Source: Saprospiraceae bacterium UBA3362
Lineage (GTDB): Bacteria > Bacteroidota > Bacteroidia > Chitinophagales > Saprospiraceae
Assembly: GCA_002360455.1 (NCBI GenBank)
Contig: DEQQ01000006.1
Span: 1 to 13,618 of the forward strand
DNA: 13,618 nucleotides
Direction: 5' to 3'
The notes under the pieces are model-generated. The model was not told the origin of the DNA, did not search any database, and worked only from the letters and a program-made list of their open reading frames with translations. This document shows, piece by piece, positions 5,959 through 13,618 of this stretch (position 1 is the first letter of the stretch; each line of letters opens with the position of its first letter). A program made the translations under genes and the position numbers.

Positions 5959-8784
5959 ATGAAAAAATCTGTTTATTCGTTAGCACTACTTTTTATATGT
6001 GTATACTTAAATACTATTAATGCCCAAATTTCAGGAACTGTATTTAGGGATATTAATTCAAATGGTATAAAAGATAATTCTAGTACATTTAATGAGCCAT
6101 TTTTAGCAGGAATAACAATTAAAGCATACCCTGTTTCTGGCAGTGTTCAAACTACCACATCTGATGCAAATGGAAATTATAGTTTTTCTGGCTTGACTTT
6201 ACCAGCTAGAATTGAATTTTCTGGGTTCTTAACTGGAGATTATTCTGCTCCAGTAGGAACAAGTAATAATACCAGTGTTCAGTTTTACAGTGCTGCTTCT
6301 TCAGCTGCTAATTTTGGTGTTATATATCCTAGCAATTATTGCCAAACTAACCCTTCTTTTGTAACGCCAAAACACAAAAATGTGGCAGTAAATTCATATG
6401 CTTCTTTAGTAAAAGCACCTTATACAGCTACAGGAAACAATAATCCAGGAATTCAAACCGACTTAGCAAAAAAGAGTGATATAGGTATCACTTGGGGTAC
6501 TGCATATTCAAGAAAAAACTCCTTAATTTATACTTCAGCATTTGTTAAAAGACATGTTGGTTCAACTAAAGATTATAATAGTGATGGTAAAGAAGATATT
6601 GGTGCTATATATACAGTTACATCAACTGGAACTTCAGCTTTGTGGTTGGATTTAGCAACAATTTCTGGAGTAGATGTTGGATTGTCTCAAATGCCTACAA
6701 TTGCTCAAAGAGCATTAAATACTACAAATGTATCTGATTGGTCTTATGACGATTTGGTTTTTGATAAAATAGGAAAAATTGGATTAGGCGATATTGATAT
6801 TTCTGATGATGAAACCAAATTATATGTAGTTAATTTATTTCAATCAAAATTATATACAATTGATATTGCAACAAAAGCTATTGTGTCAACTGGCACAATC
6901 CCTAGTAATTGTACAGGTGGTAATATGAGAGCTTTTGGGCTAAAATATTATAGAGGAAATGTATATGTTGGAACAGTATGTGATGCTTTTACATCTCAAG
7001 CAGCATCTGATTTAACAGCTACAGTTTATAAATACGATGGTACTACCTTTAGTAGTGTATTATCTTTTCCATTAAATTATCCAAAAGGTCCCGCATTTAT
7101 TAATGGGCCTCCAGCAGGACCTCAATATGGGAATAGTTGGAAACCATGGATAGATGATGCAACATTTACAACTCAGTTTGCTTTTACAGCAAGCAATGGA
7201 AACCCAGCTGTAATTTACTGTCAACCTATTTTAGCAGATTTAGAGTTTGATATAAATGAAGATATGATTTTAACATTTAATGATAGATTAGGTCATCAAA
7301 CAGGGGCAAATAATCTTCGACCAGATGCATCACATTCTAATACTACTTTATATACAAATGTTGCAGGTGGTGATATACTGAGAGCTTCATTAGTAAGTGG
7401 TTCTTATGTTTTGGAAAATAATGGAACATCAGGATCAGTTTCAACTTCTGGAGTAGGTAATAATCAAGGTCCAGGTGGTGGTGAATTTTACATTGGCGAT
7501 CAATCACTTATGTATCATCAAGAATCTGTAACAGGAGGAAGTATGTTATTTGCTGGAAAAAACGAAGTTGTTGTGAATGTTATTGATCCATTAAACTTTT
7601 GGGCAGAAGGTCCAAGATGGCTTAGTAATACAACTGGCTTAGAACTGAGAAGTTATGAAATAAGACCTACCTCTGGAGCATTTAGTGTTGAAGATGGAGG
7701 TAAAGCAAATGGTTTGGGTGATTTAGAATTATTATGTAATCCTGCTCCAATCGAAATAGGAAACCGTGTTTGGATGGATACAGATAGTGATGGAGTTCAA
7801 GATGCAGATGAAATGGGATTAGATGGTATTACTGTTAAATTATTTAATGGAGCTACTTTAGTTGCTTCAAAAACTACTGCAAACGGTGGTCAATATTATT
7901 TTGGAACTGCAGATGGTGTTTTGCCCAATACAACTTATACGATAAGAATTGAAGGATCCAATTTTCCTAGTGGTAAGAATGTTACTTTAAAAGATCAAAC
8001 TACTGGTGGGATTCAAGACTTGGGTGATAACGATGCAAGTTTAGTTGGATCTAATGCAGATATTACTTATACGACAGGAAATGCAGGGGAGAACAATCAC
8101 ACATTAGATTTTGGTTTTAAGTCTGCCGCAACTTGTTCTGTAAGTTTGACAGCTACCCCTGGTTTATGCAATAGTTCAACGAATCAATATACGTTGACAG
8201 GGACAGTGAGCTTTACCAATCCGCCAACTTCAGGTTCTATGACAGTACAAATCACAGGAGGAGGAAGTCAAACCTTCACAGCACCTTTTACCAGTCCGCT
8301 CAATTACAGTATAGCAGGACAGACAGCAGATGGAATGGTTCATACAGTGACAGCAACATTTAGTGATGATCTTGCTTGTACTGCGGATACAACTTATACT
8401 GCTCCCAATTCATGTGCGGTAGTTTGTTCGGCTTCAGTTGGCCAGATCACAACACAGTGCAACAACAACGGAACTCCGGCAGTAAATTCGGATGACTGGT
8501 TTTCGGTTACCCTTACAGGAACCATTACCAATGGAAGTGGAAACTATGTTGTGAAAATCGGGGCCTACACAAGTGCTCCAACAGCAAGCGGAACTCCAAT
8601 AACCATTGCAGGAAACGGACAGTCAGGCAATCCATTATTACAAGCCAATGGTTCCAGTACCTATACGGTTATAATAGAAGATGCCAACAACTCCAACTGT
8701 TTTACAACAACGACAGTAGGGCCCGTGAACTCCTGCAGCTCATGTCCGGATCCAAATTGTCTAGGTGTGACGGTGACTAAATAA
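5959..8784 (+). CDS. SdrD_B-type surface protein, copy 3 (intact)
   Basis: Complete family member of 941 residues. I start at ATG 5959 because it gives a clear signal peptide (MKKSVYSLALLFICVYLNTINA, then QISG). The frame is open upstream to 5827, but those 44 residues are hydrophilic and overlap copy 2. It begins 25 nt after the copy 2 stop with no terminator between, so the two are probably one transcript. Order: SdrD_B-like module with DINSNGIKD; propeller-like core with GDIDISDDE from 277 and GNNQGPGGGEF in its later part; second SdrD_B module from GNRVWMDTDSDGVQD (about 601-722); Ig-like modules (about 726-824 and 825-925); end CSSCPDPNCLGVTVTK. The first 600 codons are AT-rich and diverged from copies 1 and 2, whereas the second SdrD_B module matches copy 2 and the tail matches copy 1, so the gene is a mosaic. 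No type IX secretion C-terminal domain is recognised. Likely a surface or extracellular protein; ligand unknown. Confidence 0.9.
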   Translation: MKKSVYSLALLFICVYLNTINAQISGTVFRDINSNGIKDNSSTFNEPFLAGITIKAYPVSGSVQTTTSDANGNYSFSGLTLPARIEFSGFLTGDYSAPVGTSNNTSVQFYSAASSAANFGVIYPSNYCQTNPSFVTPKHKNVAVNSYASLVKAPYTATGNNNPGIQTDLAKKSDIGITWGTAYSRKNSLIYTSAFVKRHVGSTKDYNSDGKEDIGAIYTVTSTGTSALWLDLATISGVDVGLSQMPTIAQRALNTTNVSDWSYDDLVFDKIGKIGLGDIDISDDETKLYVVNLFQSKLYTIDIATKAIVSTGTIPSNCTGGNMRAFGLKYYRGNVYVGTVCDAFTSQAASDLTATVYKYDGTTFSSVLSFPLNYPKGPAFINGPPAGPQYGNSWKPWIDDATFTTQFAFTASNGNPAVIYCQPILADLEFDINEDMILTFNDRLGHQTGANNLRPDASHSNTTLYTNVAGGDILRASLVSGSYVLENNGTSGSVSTSGVGNNQGPGGGEFYIGDQSLMYHQESVTGGSMLFAGKNEVVVNVIDPLNFWAEGPRWLSNTTGLELRSYEIRPTSGAFSVEDGGKANGLGDLELLCNPAPIEIGNRVWMDTDSDGVQDADEMGLDGITVKLFNGATLVASKTTANGGQYYFGTADGVLPNTTYTIRIEGSNFPSGKNVTLKDQTTGGIQDLGDNDASLVGSNADITYTTGNAGENNHTLDFGFKSAATCSVSLTATPGLCNSSTNQYTLTGTVSFTNPPTSGSMTVQITGGGSQTFTAPFTSPLNYSIAGQTADGMVHTVTATFSDDLACTADTTYTAPNSCAVVCSASVGQITTQCNNNGTPAVNSDDWFSVTLTGTITNGSGNYVVKIGAYTSAPTASGTPITIAGNGQSGNPLLQANGSSTYTVIIEDANNSNCFTTTTVGPVNSCSSCPDPNCLGVTVTK
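8167..8784 (+). repeat. 618-bp tail shared by copies 1 and 3 (copy at 2308-2925)
   Basis: Bases 2308-2925 and 8167-8784 align without gaps over 618 bp. I count about 66 differences, so about 89% identity. Most fall at third codon positions, and only about a dozen change the residue. The block encodes both Ig-like modules and the cysteine-containing C-terminus. Copy 2 lacks the second of these modules. Confidence 0.85.
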
Positions 8785-8873
8785 TGTTGGGTAATCTCTT
8801 TTCAAATGCTTGATTTGACAACACTAGATATGATCTGAAAAGAGTTTTCAATTGGAATAAAAATACATAATAT

Positions 8874-8922
8874 CGAAAAAGACAATGGACTAAGTATCAA
8901 ACTTAGTCCATTGTCTTTTTCG
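8874..8922. terminator. Bidirectional terminator with perfect 22-bp stem
   Basis: Left arm 8874-8895 and right arm 8901-8922 are perfect reverse complements around the 5-nt loop ATCAA. Each strand's 3' arm ends in GTCTTTTTCG, giving a short T-run in both directions. It lies between convergent genes, copy 3 on plus and the VOC gene on minus, about 90 nt from each stop. A weaker 9-bp inverted repeat (CTCTTTTCA and TGAAAAGAG, about 8796-8845) precedes it. Confidence 0.85.
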
Positions 8923-9018
8923 TAAAATGATATTCAATAAAATAAAGGCTTAGGTTTTATTTTGCTTTCCCTTGGTGAGTTTGAATTAAACTATTAATAG
9001 TAAATCATAATAGAATTT

Positions 9019-9447
9019 TTACTGTCTCGGATCATAATCAATCATCCATTCAATTCCATATTTGTCTCTAAACATTCCGAAGTAAGTACCCCAAGGGCTA
9101 TCTCCGATGGGCATTTCCACCTGTCCACCTGCAGACAATCCATTGTACAATTGTTCTGCTTCTTCTTTACTTTCGGCCGTTACAGAAATCTTACTTCTTG
9201 TTTCATTGATATTGTGAGTCCCCAATGCTGCAGGAGTATCACTCCCCATCAGTACCGCATGTTGGCCAATTGGCAAAGCCACATGCATAATTTTGTTGTT
9301 TTCTTCATTGCTTGCAATGCTTCCGAGAATTTCCAAATCTTTAAAACGAACAAGTGTGGAAAATTCTCCACCAAAGGTTGATTTGTAAAATAAAAAGGCC
9401 TCTTCTGCATTTCCATTGAAATGAATGTACGGATTGATATGTGCCAT
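9019..9447 (-). CDS. PhnB-like VOC (glyoxalase/bleomycin-resistance fold) protein
   Basis: 142 residues, the usual size of the single-domain PhnB-like branch of the vicinal-oxygen-chelate superfamily. The start MAHINPYIHFNGNAEEAFLFYKS and the end WGTYFGMFRDKYGIEWMI are typical of this branch: a first beta-alpha-beta unit with a helix carrying AFLFYKSTFGGEF, and a last strand with GIEW holding a conserved glutamate. Despite the name PhnB, such proteins are not shown to take part in phosphonate use, and the substrate is unknown. It is the second gene of a minus-strand pair, 36 nt after the AHSA1-like gene; the two families are often found together. Transcription probably ends at the hairpin 8874-8922. 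Confidence 0.88.
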   Translation of the reverse strand: MAHINPYIHFNGNAEEAFLFYKSTFGGEFSTLVRFKDLEILGSIASNEENNKIMHVALPIGQHAVLMGSDTPAALGTHNINETRSKISVTAESKEEAEQLYNGLSAGGQVEMPIGDSPWGTYFGMFRDKYGIEWMIDYDPRQ

Positions 9448-9483
9448 AATTTGGTTTTGATTTTATTTTAGTTAATTGTTGGA

Positions 9484-9930
9484 TTACGCATCGGGAATAT
9501 TTGGCTCTACCAATCGTTTCAATTTGTCCAAACTTTCTTGCCAGCCTAAATAACACATTTCTTTAGGTATAGATTCCGGAATATTTTCTTGTGTTGCAAA
9601 CAATTCTGTGCCACAGAGTACTTCTTTAAATTCTATTGTTGTGATCATTTGTCCGGGGAAGTCAGCGTTTTCAAATTGGTCTGTGTACTTTAATTTGGAA
9701 TTCGGTATAATTTCTAAGTATTGCCCACCGAAACTATGCCCATTTCCTGTGCTAAAATTGATAAAGCTCATCCTGTAAAGTCCTCCTACTTTAAGATCCA
9801 TGCTATGGACTTTGCAAACAAAGCCATAAGGAGGAAGCCAAGATGCCATTGCATCGGCATCCGTAAACGCTCTATATACTTTTTCTACCGGAGCAGAAAA
9901 GACACGATGCAATTGTACAGTATTTGCCAT
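9484..9930 (-). CDS. AHSA1-type SRPBCC domain protein
   Basis: 148 residues covering one SRPBCC (START/Bet v1-like) domain of the AHSA1 group. The opening strand (VQLHRVFSAPVEKVYRAFTD) and the following helix with AMASWLPPYG are the family hallmark. DLKVGGLYRMSF, an EIIPNSKLKYTDQF strand and a C-terminal helix (GWQESLDKLKRLVE) follow. These proteins form a hydrophobic cavity for a small ligand; the ligand here cannot be told. It is the first gene of a two-gene operon with the VOC protein downstream. A good promoter -7 element lies 19 nt upstream of the start. It has no evident link to the surface-protein genes on either side. Confidence 0.88.
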   Translation of the reverse strand: MANTVQLHRVFSAPVEKVYRAFTDADAMASWLPPYGFVCKVHSMDLKVGGLYRMSFINFSTGNGHSFGGQYLEIIPNSKLKYTDQFENADFPGQMITTIEFKEVLCGTELFATQENIPESIPKEMCYLGWQESLDKLKRLVEPNIPDA

Positions 9931-9949
9931 TGATTGTTTTATTTATCGT

Positions 9950-9957
9950 CAAATGTA
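9950..9957 (-). promoter_or_regulatory. Promoter -7 element of the SRPBCC-VOC operon
   Basis: On the minus strand this reads TACATTTG, a full match to the Bacteroidota -7 consensus TAnnTTTG. It ends 19 nt before the start codon at 9930, which would give a 5' leader of about 10-15 nt. A TTTG further upstream is about 27 nt away, longer than usual for the -33 element, so the -33 box is not assigned. Confidence 0.5.
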
Positions 9958-10080
9958 TAATCTTATTTTCATTTTTTAATAAAACAAAATTGGAACATTA
10001 GATGAATTCTATCAGGGATATATAACTGTGAGATAAAATTGTGTATGGAAATAATTAAATAAAACAAGCTAAAATCAACC

Positions 10081-10200
10081 TTAAGCAGCTGCATGAGGTG
10101 GACGTAAGAATCCATCTGAAAGATGGATGTGCGAAGCACCGAAGTGAACACGGAGTCTGTAGTACACCGACCGCAAGCAAAGCTTGGGGTCATGCCTTAA
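10081..10200. repeat. GC-rich hairpin cassette with near-inverted ends (MITE-, REP- or RNA-like)
   Basis: About 120 bp, clearly richer in GC than its flanks. The left end is TTAAG, 5 extra bases, then GCATGA (10081-10096). The right end TCATGCCTTAA (10190-10200) is the reverse complement of TTAAGGCATGA, so the ends are inverted repeats apart from the 5-base insert. Inside are perfect hairpins with GAA loops, CCATCT-GAA-AGATGG (10112-10126) and GTGC-GAA-GCAC (10129-10139), plus a near-hairpin CCGCAAGC-AAA-GCTTGGGG (10171-10189). It could be a small non-autonomous mobile element, a REP-like repeat or a structured RNA. I recognise no named family. A minus-strand reading frame across it looks spurious. 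Confidence 0.45.
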
Positions 10201-10359
10201 TAAATCTTATTATTTTTGTAAAAATGAGGTTCAAGGGTAATAAAAAGCTTAAAATGAATAAGGGTTTTTGCATAAAATCTTGTCTTAATCATAGTACCAT
10301 TTTGCTCTCCCCAAAGCAATGGATGACTGGATTGAATCTGTATACAGACAGGAATGAGT

Positions 10360-13300
10360 ATGAATCAAAGAAAATCTTACATTTATATATTTGTTTTATC
10401 TGCATTGGTTGCAGTCTCGGGCAATGCTCAGGTTTCCGGTACTGTTTATTTTGATTTCAATTCTAATGGGGTACAAGACAATTTAGAGAAAGCATTTGGA
10501 GGAATCACGGTGAGTGCCTATGACGCAACGGGCAATTTGCTGGGAACTCATGTTACAAATGCTAATGGTGCTTATTCGGTTTCAGCAAGCGGTTCTGTAA
10601 GAGTTGAGTTTACGGGGATTCCAACCGGAACTTATCCCGCCAAAATGGGCAGCTCTTCTTTTTCCAATGTTCAGTTTGTTACCGCTCCTGTTTCAGGCAT
10701 AAATCTTGGTTTGTTGAATCCGTATCATTATTGCCAGAATGACCCGAAAGTGATAAGCCCTTTTTATGTCAATGGCAACCCTATGGGAGGAGGAAGTACA
10801 GGCAATTCGCCTGCGCTTTTTTCGTTTGCCTATTCGGCCTCCGGGAGAAACAACAATGGAGGGACTACGGCAGACCAGATGGCGCTTCAAAGTCAGCTTG
10901 GAGCAGTTTGGGGATCGGCCTATCAGCGAGAGACCAATGCCTTGTTTTTGTCTCCTGTAGTCAGAAGACATTCTGGCTTGGGGCCGGGCGGAATAAATTC
11001 CATCTATAAAGTAGCCAATGCGAATTCTACACCAACCGTGAGTCCTTTTTTCAATTTTTCTACCTACGGTTTTTATGATTTTGGGACTGATCCTCATTCC
11101 GGATTGCCGGCAAATTCTAATATTGCCAACAATGATGCTGGAGCTTATGACCAAGTGGGGAGAATAGGAATGGGGGACATGGATATCTCTGATGACGGTC
11201 AATTCTTGTATGTTATAAATCTCAAAACCAAGAAATTATTTGCGGTTTTTATCAATAACCCCAACAGACCTCCCACTTCGTCTTTGGATATCGAAGAATA
11301 CAGCATCCCGAATCCAAGCTGTGCAAACAGTGAGTTTGTGCCCTTTGGACTAAAATACTACAACAACAAATTGTATGTAGGAGTGCTGTGTATAGCTCAA
11401 ACATCGAGGCGTACTACAGATCTTAAGGCTACTGTATATGAGTTCAACCACATCACCGGAAGTTTTACAAATGTGGTATCGGGCTCAGGATTTGCCTTAA
11501 ATTATCCAAGAGGCAATGATGGAGGAACTTCTATGAATTGGCAGCCATGGACAAGCTCAAGCACGATGACACATCAGCCGATATTGTCGGATATAGAAAT
11601 AGATCCGGCTACTGGAGAGATGTTTGTCAGTTTGATGGATCGAACGGCCTTGCAATGGGGTTTTCAGAATTTTGGAACATCGGGATCGACAGCTACTAAT
11701 GGTCTGGCAGCAGGAGATGTATTGGCATTATGTAAATCAGGCTCAATATGGACATTAGAATCCGATGGAAATTATTGTTCTAAAGCCGGCTCAGGAGTAG
11801 GCAACAATCAGGGACCTGGAAATGGAGAGTTTTTTAATGATTTTACTCAGGGTGCTACAGGAACTCATGACCAGCCTTTGTTCGGCGCAATTTGTTTTAA
11901 GCCGGGGAGCGGTGAGATTCTGAGCACAGCAATGGATCCTTTATCCCAAATAAACTCCGGTGGCTTGGTAAAGTATTCTTTGGCCAACGGAACCCAATCC
12001 AATTATTACGAAGTATATCAAAGCAGTTCTGTTGCCACTCATGGAAATTCCGGCAGCTTAGGAGATCTCGAGTTGCTCTGTGATCCCAATCCAATAGAGT
12101 TAGGCAATCGAGTCTGGATAGATCAAAATGAAAATGGAAGACAGGATCCCGGCGAACCTGGAGTGGCAAATCAGCAGGTTCAACTTTTTAGTTCAAGTGC
12201 GGTGTTGTTGGCAACAACGACAACAGATGCAAATGGGGTTTATAAATTTAATGACATTACGGCTCCGGGCAAAATATCAACCGGTGGATCTTATGAAATA
12301 AGAGTTCCAATTACGGGAAATTTGACCAATCTATTAAGTACCGTTCCCAATCAGTGGGATGACATCATAGATTCTGATGCTACCACCACCATGGATAAGA
12401 CTTATGCTTTTATTTATACCGGTTTGGTGAGTTACAATTCGCATAATCTTGATTTTGGATTTAAGTGTGCAACGAATGAAGTACTGCCTCAAGATTTTGA
12501 AGTCTGTCTTGGCTCAACCATTCAGTTATGTTCGGATGATTTGGGGACAGGAGCAACATATTCATGGAATACGGGACAGACAAGTCGATGCATTACTGTG
12601 ACGATCAATCAAGTTTCAAGCTATTCTGTGTCTGTAACTGCTGCAAACGGATGTACGGGCTCAGATCAAGTTACCATTGGAGTCATGGATGGTATTTTCG
12701 CTTATGCCGGAGATGATCAGACAGTTTGCCAAGGCACTAGTGTTACTTTTACTGCACAAGCTTTTTCGGGAATTGCTCCATTTAGTTATCAATGGAATAA
12801 TAATCTTGGGACTTCTAAAACTATAACAGTTACACCAAGCTCAACGACTACATATATCGTTACCATAACCGACAACTCGGGATGTACAGGTACGGATGAT
12901 GTGGTTGTGAACGTTAGAAACAAACCTAATGTTACAGCAAGCAATGATGTAACAATATGTCTTGGAAACAGTACTACGATTTCGGCTAATGGAAGTGGAA
13001 CAACAGCACCTTATACCTACTCTTGGTCTAATGGTTTGGGCAATGGGCAATCTAAAACAGTCAGTCCCACAGTCACTACAAAATATTATGTTACGGCAAC
13101 AGATTTGTTTGGATGCAGGTCATTGCCGGATTCTGTGACAGTTACTGTAGTCCCTCCAATCAATGCAAACTCATCTGCCAATCCATCGGTGATCTGTCGA
13201 GGCTTTAGTTCAACGTTGACCGCTAGTGGAGGTATTAGTTACTCTTGGAGTACAGGAGGAACAGGCTCAAGCATCGTTGTCAGCCCAACGCTTACGACAA

Positions 13301-13618
13301 CATACACAGTTACAGTCACCGGTTCCGGAGGATGTACAGCCTCTTCTCAAGTTACAGTCAATGTAAATCCAAAACCGAGCATCAATATCCAAAAGACCGA
13401 TGCGACCTGTGGACAATCCAATGGATCTGCCACAGCAAATCCCACAGGAGGACAGAATCCCTACAGTTATGCATGGAGCAATGGATTTACAACACAAACG
13501 ATAAACAATCTTAGTGCCGGAACCTATACGGTCACGGTTACAGATAATAATAGCTGCAGCAATACTTCTTCGGTAACCATAAATAGTGTTGGGACGGTGA
13601 GTGTCAATGCAGGCATAG
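10360..13618 (+). CDS. SdrD_B and SprB-repeat surface adhesin, copy 4 (open at window edge)
   Basis: Partial gene with 1086 codons in the window, no stop, running off the right edge. ATG 10360 is chosen because AGGA lies 6 nt upstream; ATG 10354 (adding MS) is possible. The signal peptide MNQRKSYIYIFVLSALVAVSGNA is followed by QVSG and an SdrD_B-like module (DFNSNGVQD). A diverged version of the propeller-like core has GDMDISDDG at about 272 and KYYNNKLYVG and GNNQGPGNGEF further on. A second SdrD_B-like module spans about 584-701 (GNRVWIDQNENGRQD). Four PKD/Ig-like modules follow (about 708-778, 783-852, 855-930, 936-1005), each with a YSWxxG-type strand and one or two cysteines. A SprB-type repeat (about 1005-1077) has YSYAWSNGFTTQTINNLSAG and TYTVTVTDNNSC. 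In Bacteroidota, SprB-like repeat proteins are large surface adhesins usually exported by type IX secretion, often with a C-terminal sorting domain, which would lie outside this window. Its codons are richer in GC than those of copy 3's N-terminal half. Confidence 0.9.
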   Translation, partial: MNQRKSYIYIFVLSALVAVSGNAQVSGTVYFDFNSNGVQDNLEKAFGGITVSAYDATGNLLGTHVTNANGAYSVSASGSVRVEFTGIPTGTYPAKMGSSSFSNVQFVTAPVSGINLGLLNPYHYCQNDPKVISPFYVNGNPMGGGSTGNSPALFSFAYSASGRNNNGGTTADQMALQSQLGAVWGSAYQRETNALFLSPVVRRHSGLGPGGINSIYKVANANSTPTVSPFFNFSTYGFYDFGTDPHSGLPANSNIANNDAGAYDQVGRIGMGDMDISDDGQFLYVINLKTKKLFAVFINNPNRPPTSSLDIEEYSIPNPSCANSEFVPFGLKYYNNKLYVGVLCIAQTSRRTTDLKATVYEFNHITGSFTNVVSGSGFALNYPRGNDGGTSMNWQPWTSSSTMTHQPILSDIEIDPATGEMFVSLMDRTALQWGFQNFGTSGSTATNGLAAGDVLALCKSGSIWTLESDGNYCSKAGSGVGNNQGPGNGEFFNDFTQGATGTHDQPLFGAICFKPGSGEILSTAMDPLSQINSGGLVKYSLANGTQSNYYEVYQSSSVATHGNSGSLGDLELLCDPNPIELGNRVWIDQNENGRQDPGEPGVANQQVQLFSSSAVLLATTTTDANGVYKFNDITAPGKISTGGSYEIRVPITGNLTNLLSTVPNQWDDIIDSDATTTMDKTYAFIYTGLVSYNSHNLDFGFKCATNEVLPQDFEVCLGSTIQLCSDDLGTGATYSWNTGQTSRCITVTINQVSSYSVSVTAANGCTGSDQVTIGVMDGIFAYAGDDQTVCQGTSVTFTAQAFSGIAPFSYQWNNNLGTSKTITVTPSSTTTYIVTITDNSGCTGTDDVVVNVRNKPNVTASNDVTICLGNSTTISANGSGTTAPYTYSWSNGLGNGQSKTVSPTVTTKYYVTATDLFGCRSLPDSVTVTVVPPINANSSANPSVICRGFSSTLTASGGISYSWSTGGTGSSIVVSPTLTTTYTVTVTGSGGCTASSQVTVNVNPKPSINIQKTDATCGQSNGSATANPTGGQNPYSYAWSNGFTTQTINNLSAGTYTVTVTDNNSCSNTSSVTINSVGTVSVNAGI

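Larger units (their letters stand above)
9931..10359. other. Divergent intergenic region before copy 4
   Basis: This 429-bp region between divergent genes has no credible protein gene. It holds the SRPBCC promoter (9950-9957), AT-rich sequence to about 10080, the GC-rich hairpin cassette at 10081-10200, and a leader of about 150 bp before copy 4. I see no clear -33/-7 pair for copy 4. An AGGA at 10350-10353 lies 6 nt before ATG 10360 and may help set that start. Confidence 0.6.

Noticed and set aside
9969..10193. Minus-strand frame of 74 residues across the hairpin cassette
   Set aside because: No recognisable domain and no plausible promoter or upstream context. The open frame is explained by the structured repeat and AT-rich flank.
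10081..10200. Group II intron or CRISPR repeat
   Set aside because: No domain V-like sequence, no reverse transcriptase and no regularly spaced direct repeats are present.
10098..10454. Plus-strand frame of 118 residues before copy 4
   Set aside because: It runs from the hairpin cassette into the copy 4 signal peptide in a different frame and has no protein-like composition.
10693..11202. Minus-strand frame of 169 residues inside copy 4
   Set aside because: It lies wholly opposite a well-supported coding frame with family motifs, and its own product resembles nothing known.

Overview
The window looks like chromosomal DNA of a Bacteroidota bacterium, probably Saprospiria or Chitinophagales-like. 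The evidence is SdrD_B-type surface proteins, SprB-like repeats, AT-rich leaders without clear Shine-Dalgarno sites, and a TAnnTTTG-type promoter element. The lineage below phylum is inference. No tRNA, rRNA, CRISPR array, transposase or phage gene is visible.

Layout. Bases 1-8784 carry three tandem plus-strand paralogues of a large secreted-type protein. Each has an N-terminal SdrD_B-like beta-sandwich, a central region of about 450-480 residues that looks like a beta-propeller, a second SdrD_B-like module, one or two cysteine-bounded Ig-like modules, and a short cysteine-containing C-terminus (CPDPNC or CPSIPC). Copy 1 (67-2925) has lost its signal-peptide start. Copy 2 (3396-5933) is split by one in-frame TAA at 5262-5264, where copy 3 has CAA. 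Copy 3 (5959-8784) is intact and begins 25 nt after copy 2. A bidirectional terminator with a perfect 22-bp stem follows. Next is a two-gene minus-strand operon (9930 to 9019) encoding an AHSA1/SRPBCC protein and a PhnB-like VOC protein, which look unrelated to the surface proteins. A GC-rich, hairpin-rich cassette of about 120 bp with near-inverted ends lies at 10081-10200. From 10360 to the window edge runs a fourth, more diverged paralogue with the same N-terminal plan. Its C-terminal part is a string of PKD/Ig-like modules leading into a SprB-type repeat. It is open at the right edge and so is at least 1086 codons long.

How it fits together. The four large proteins form a cell-surface or adhesin-like family. 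Their sequences are mosaic: copies 1 and 2 share a 191-bp tract with no differences, copies 2 and 3 share 95-bp and 84-bp identical tracts in the second SdrD_B module, and copies 1 and 3 share a 618-bp tail at about 89% identity with mostly synonymous changes. This suggests a locus that exchanges modules by recombination or gene conversion. Assembly error in repeated sequence is the main rival explanation for the oddities in copies 1 and 2.
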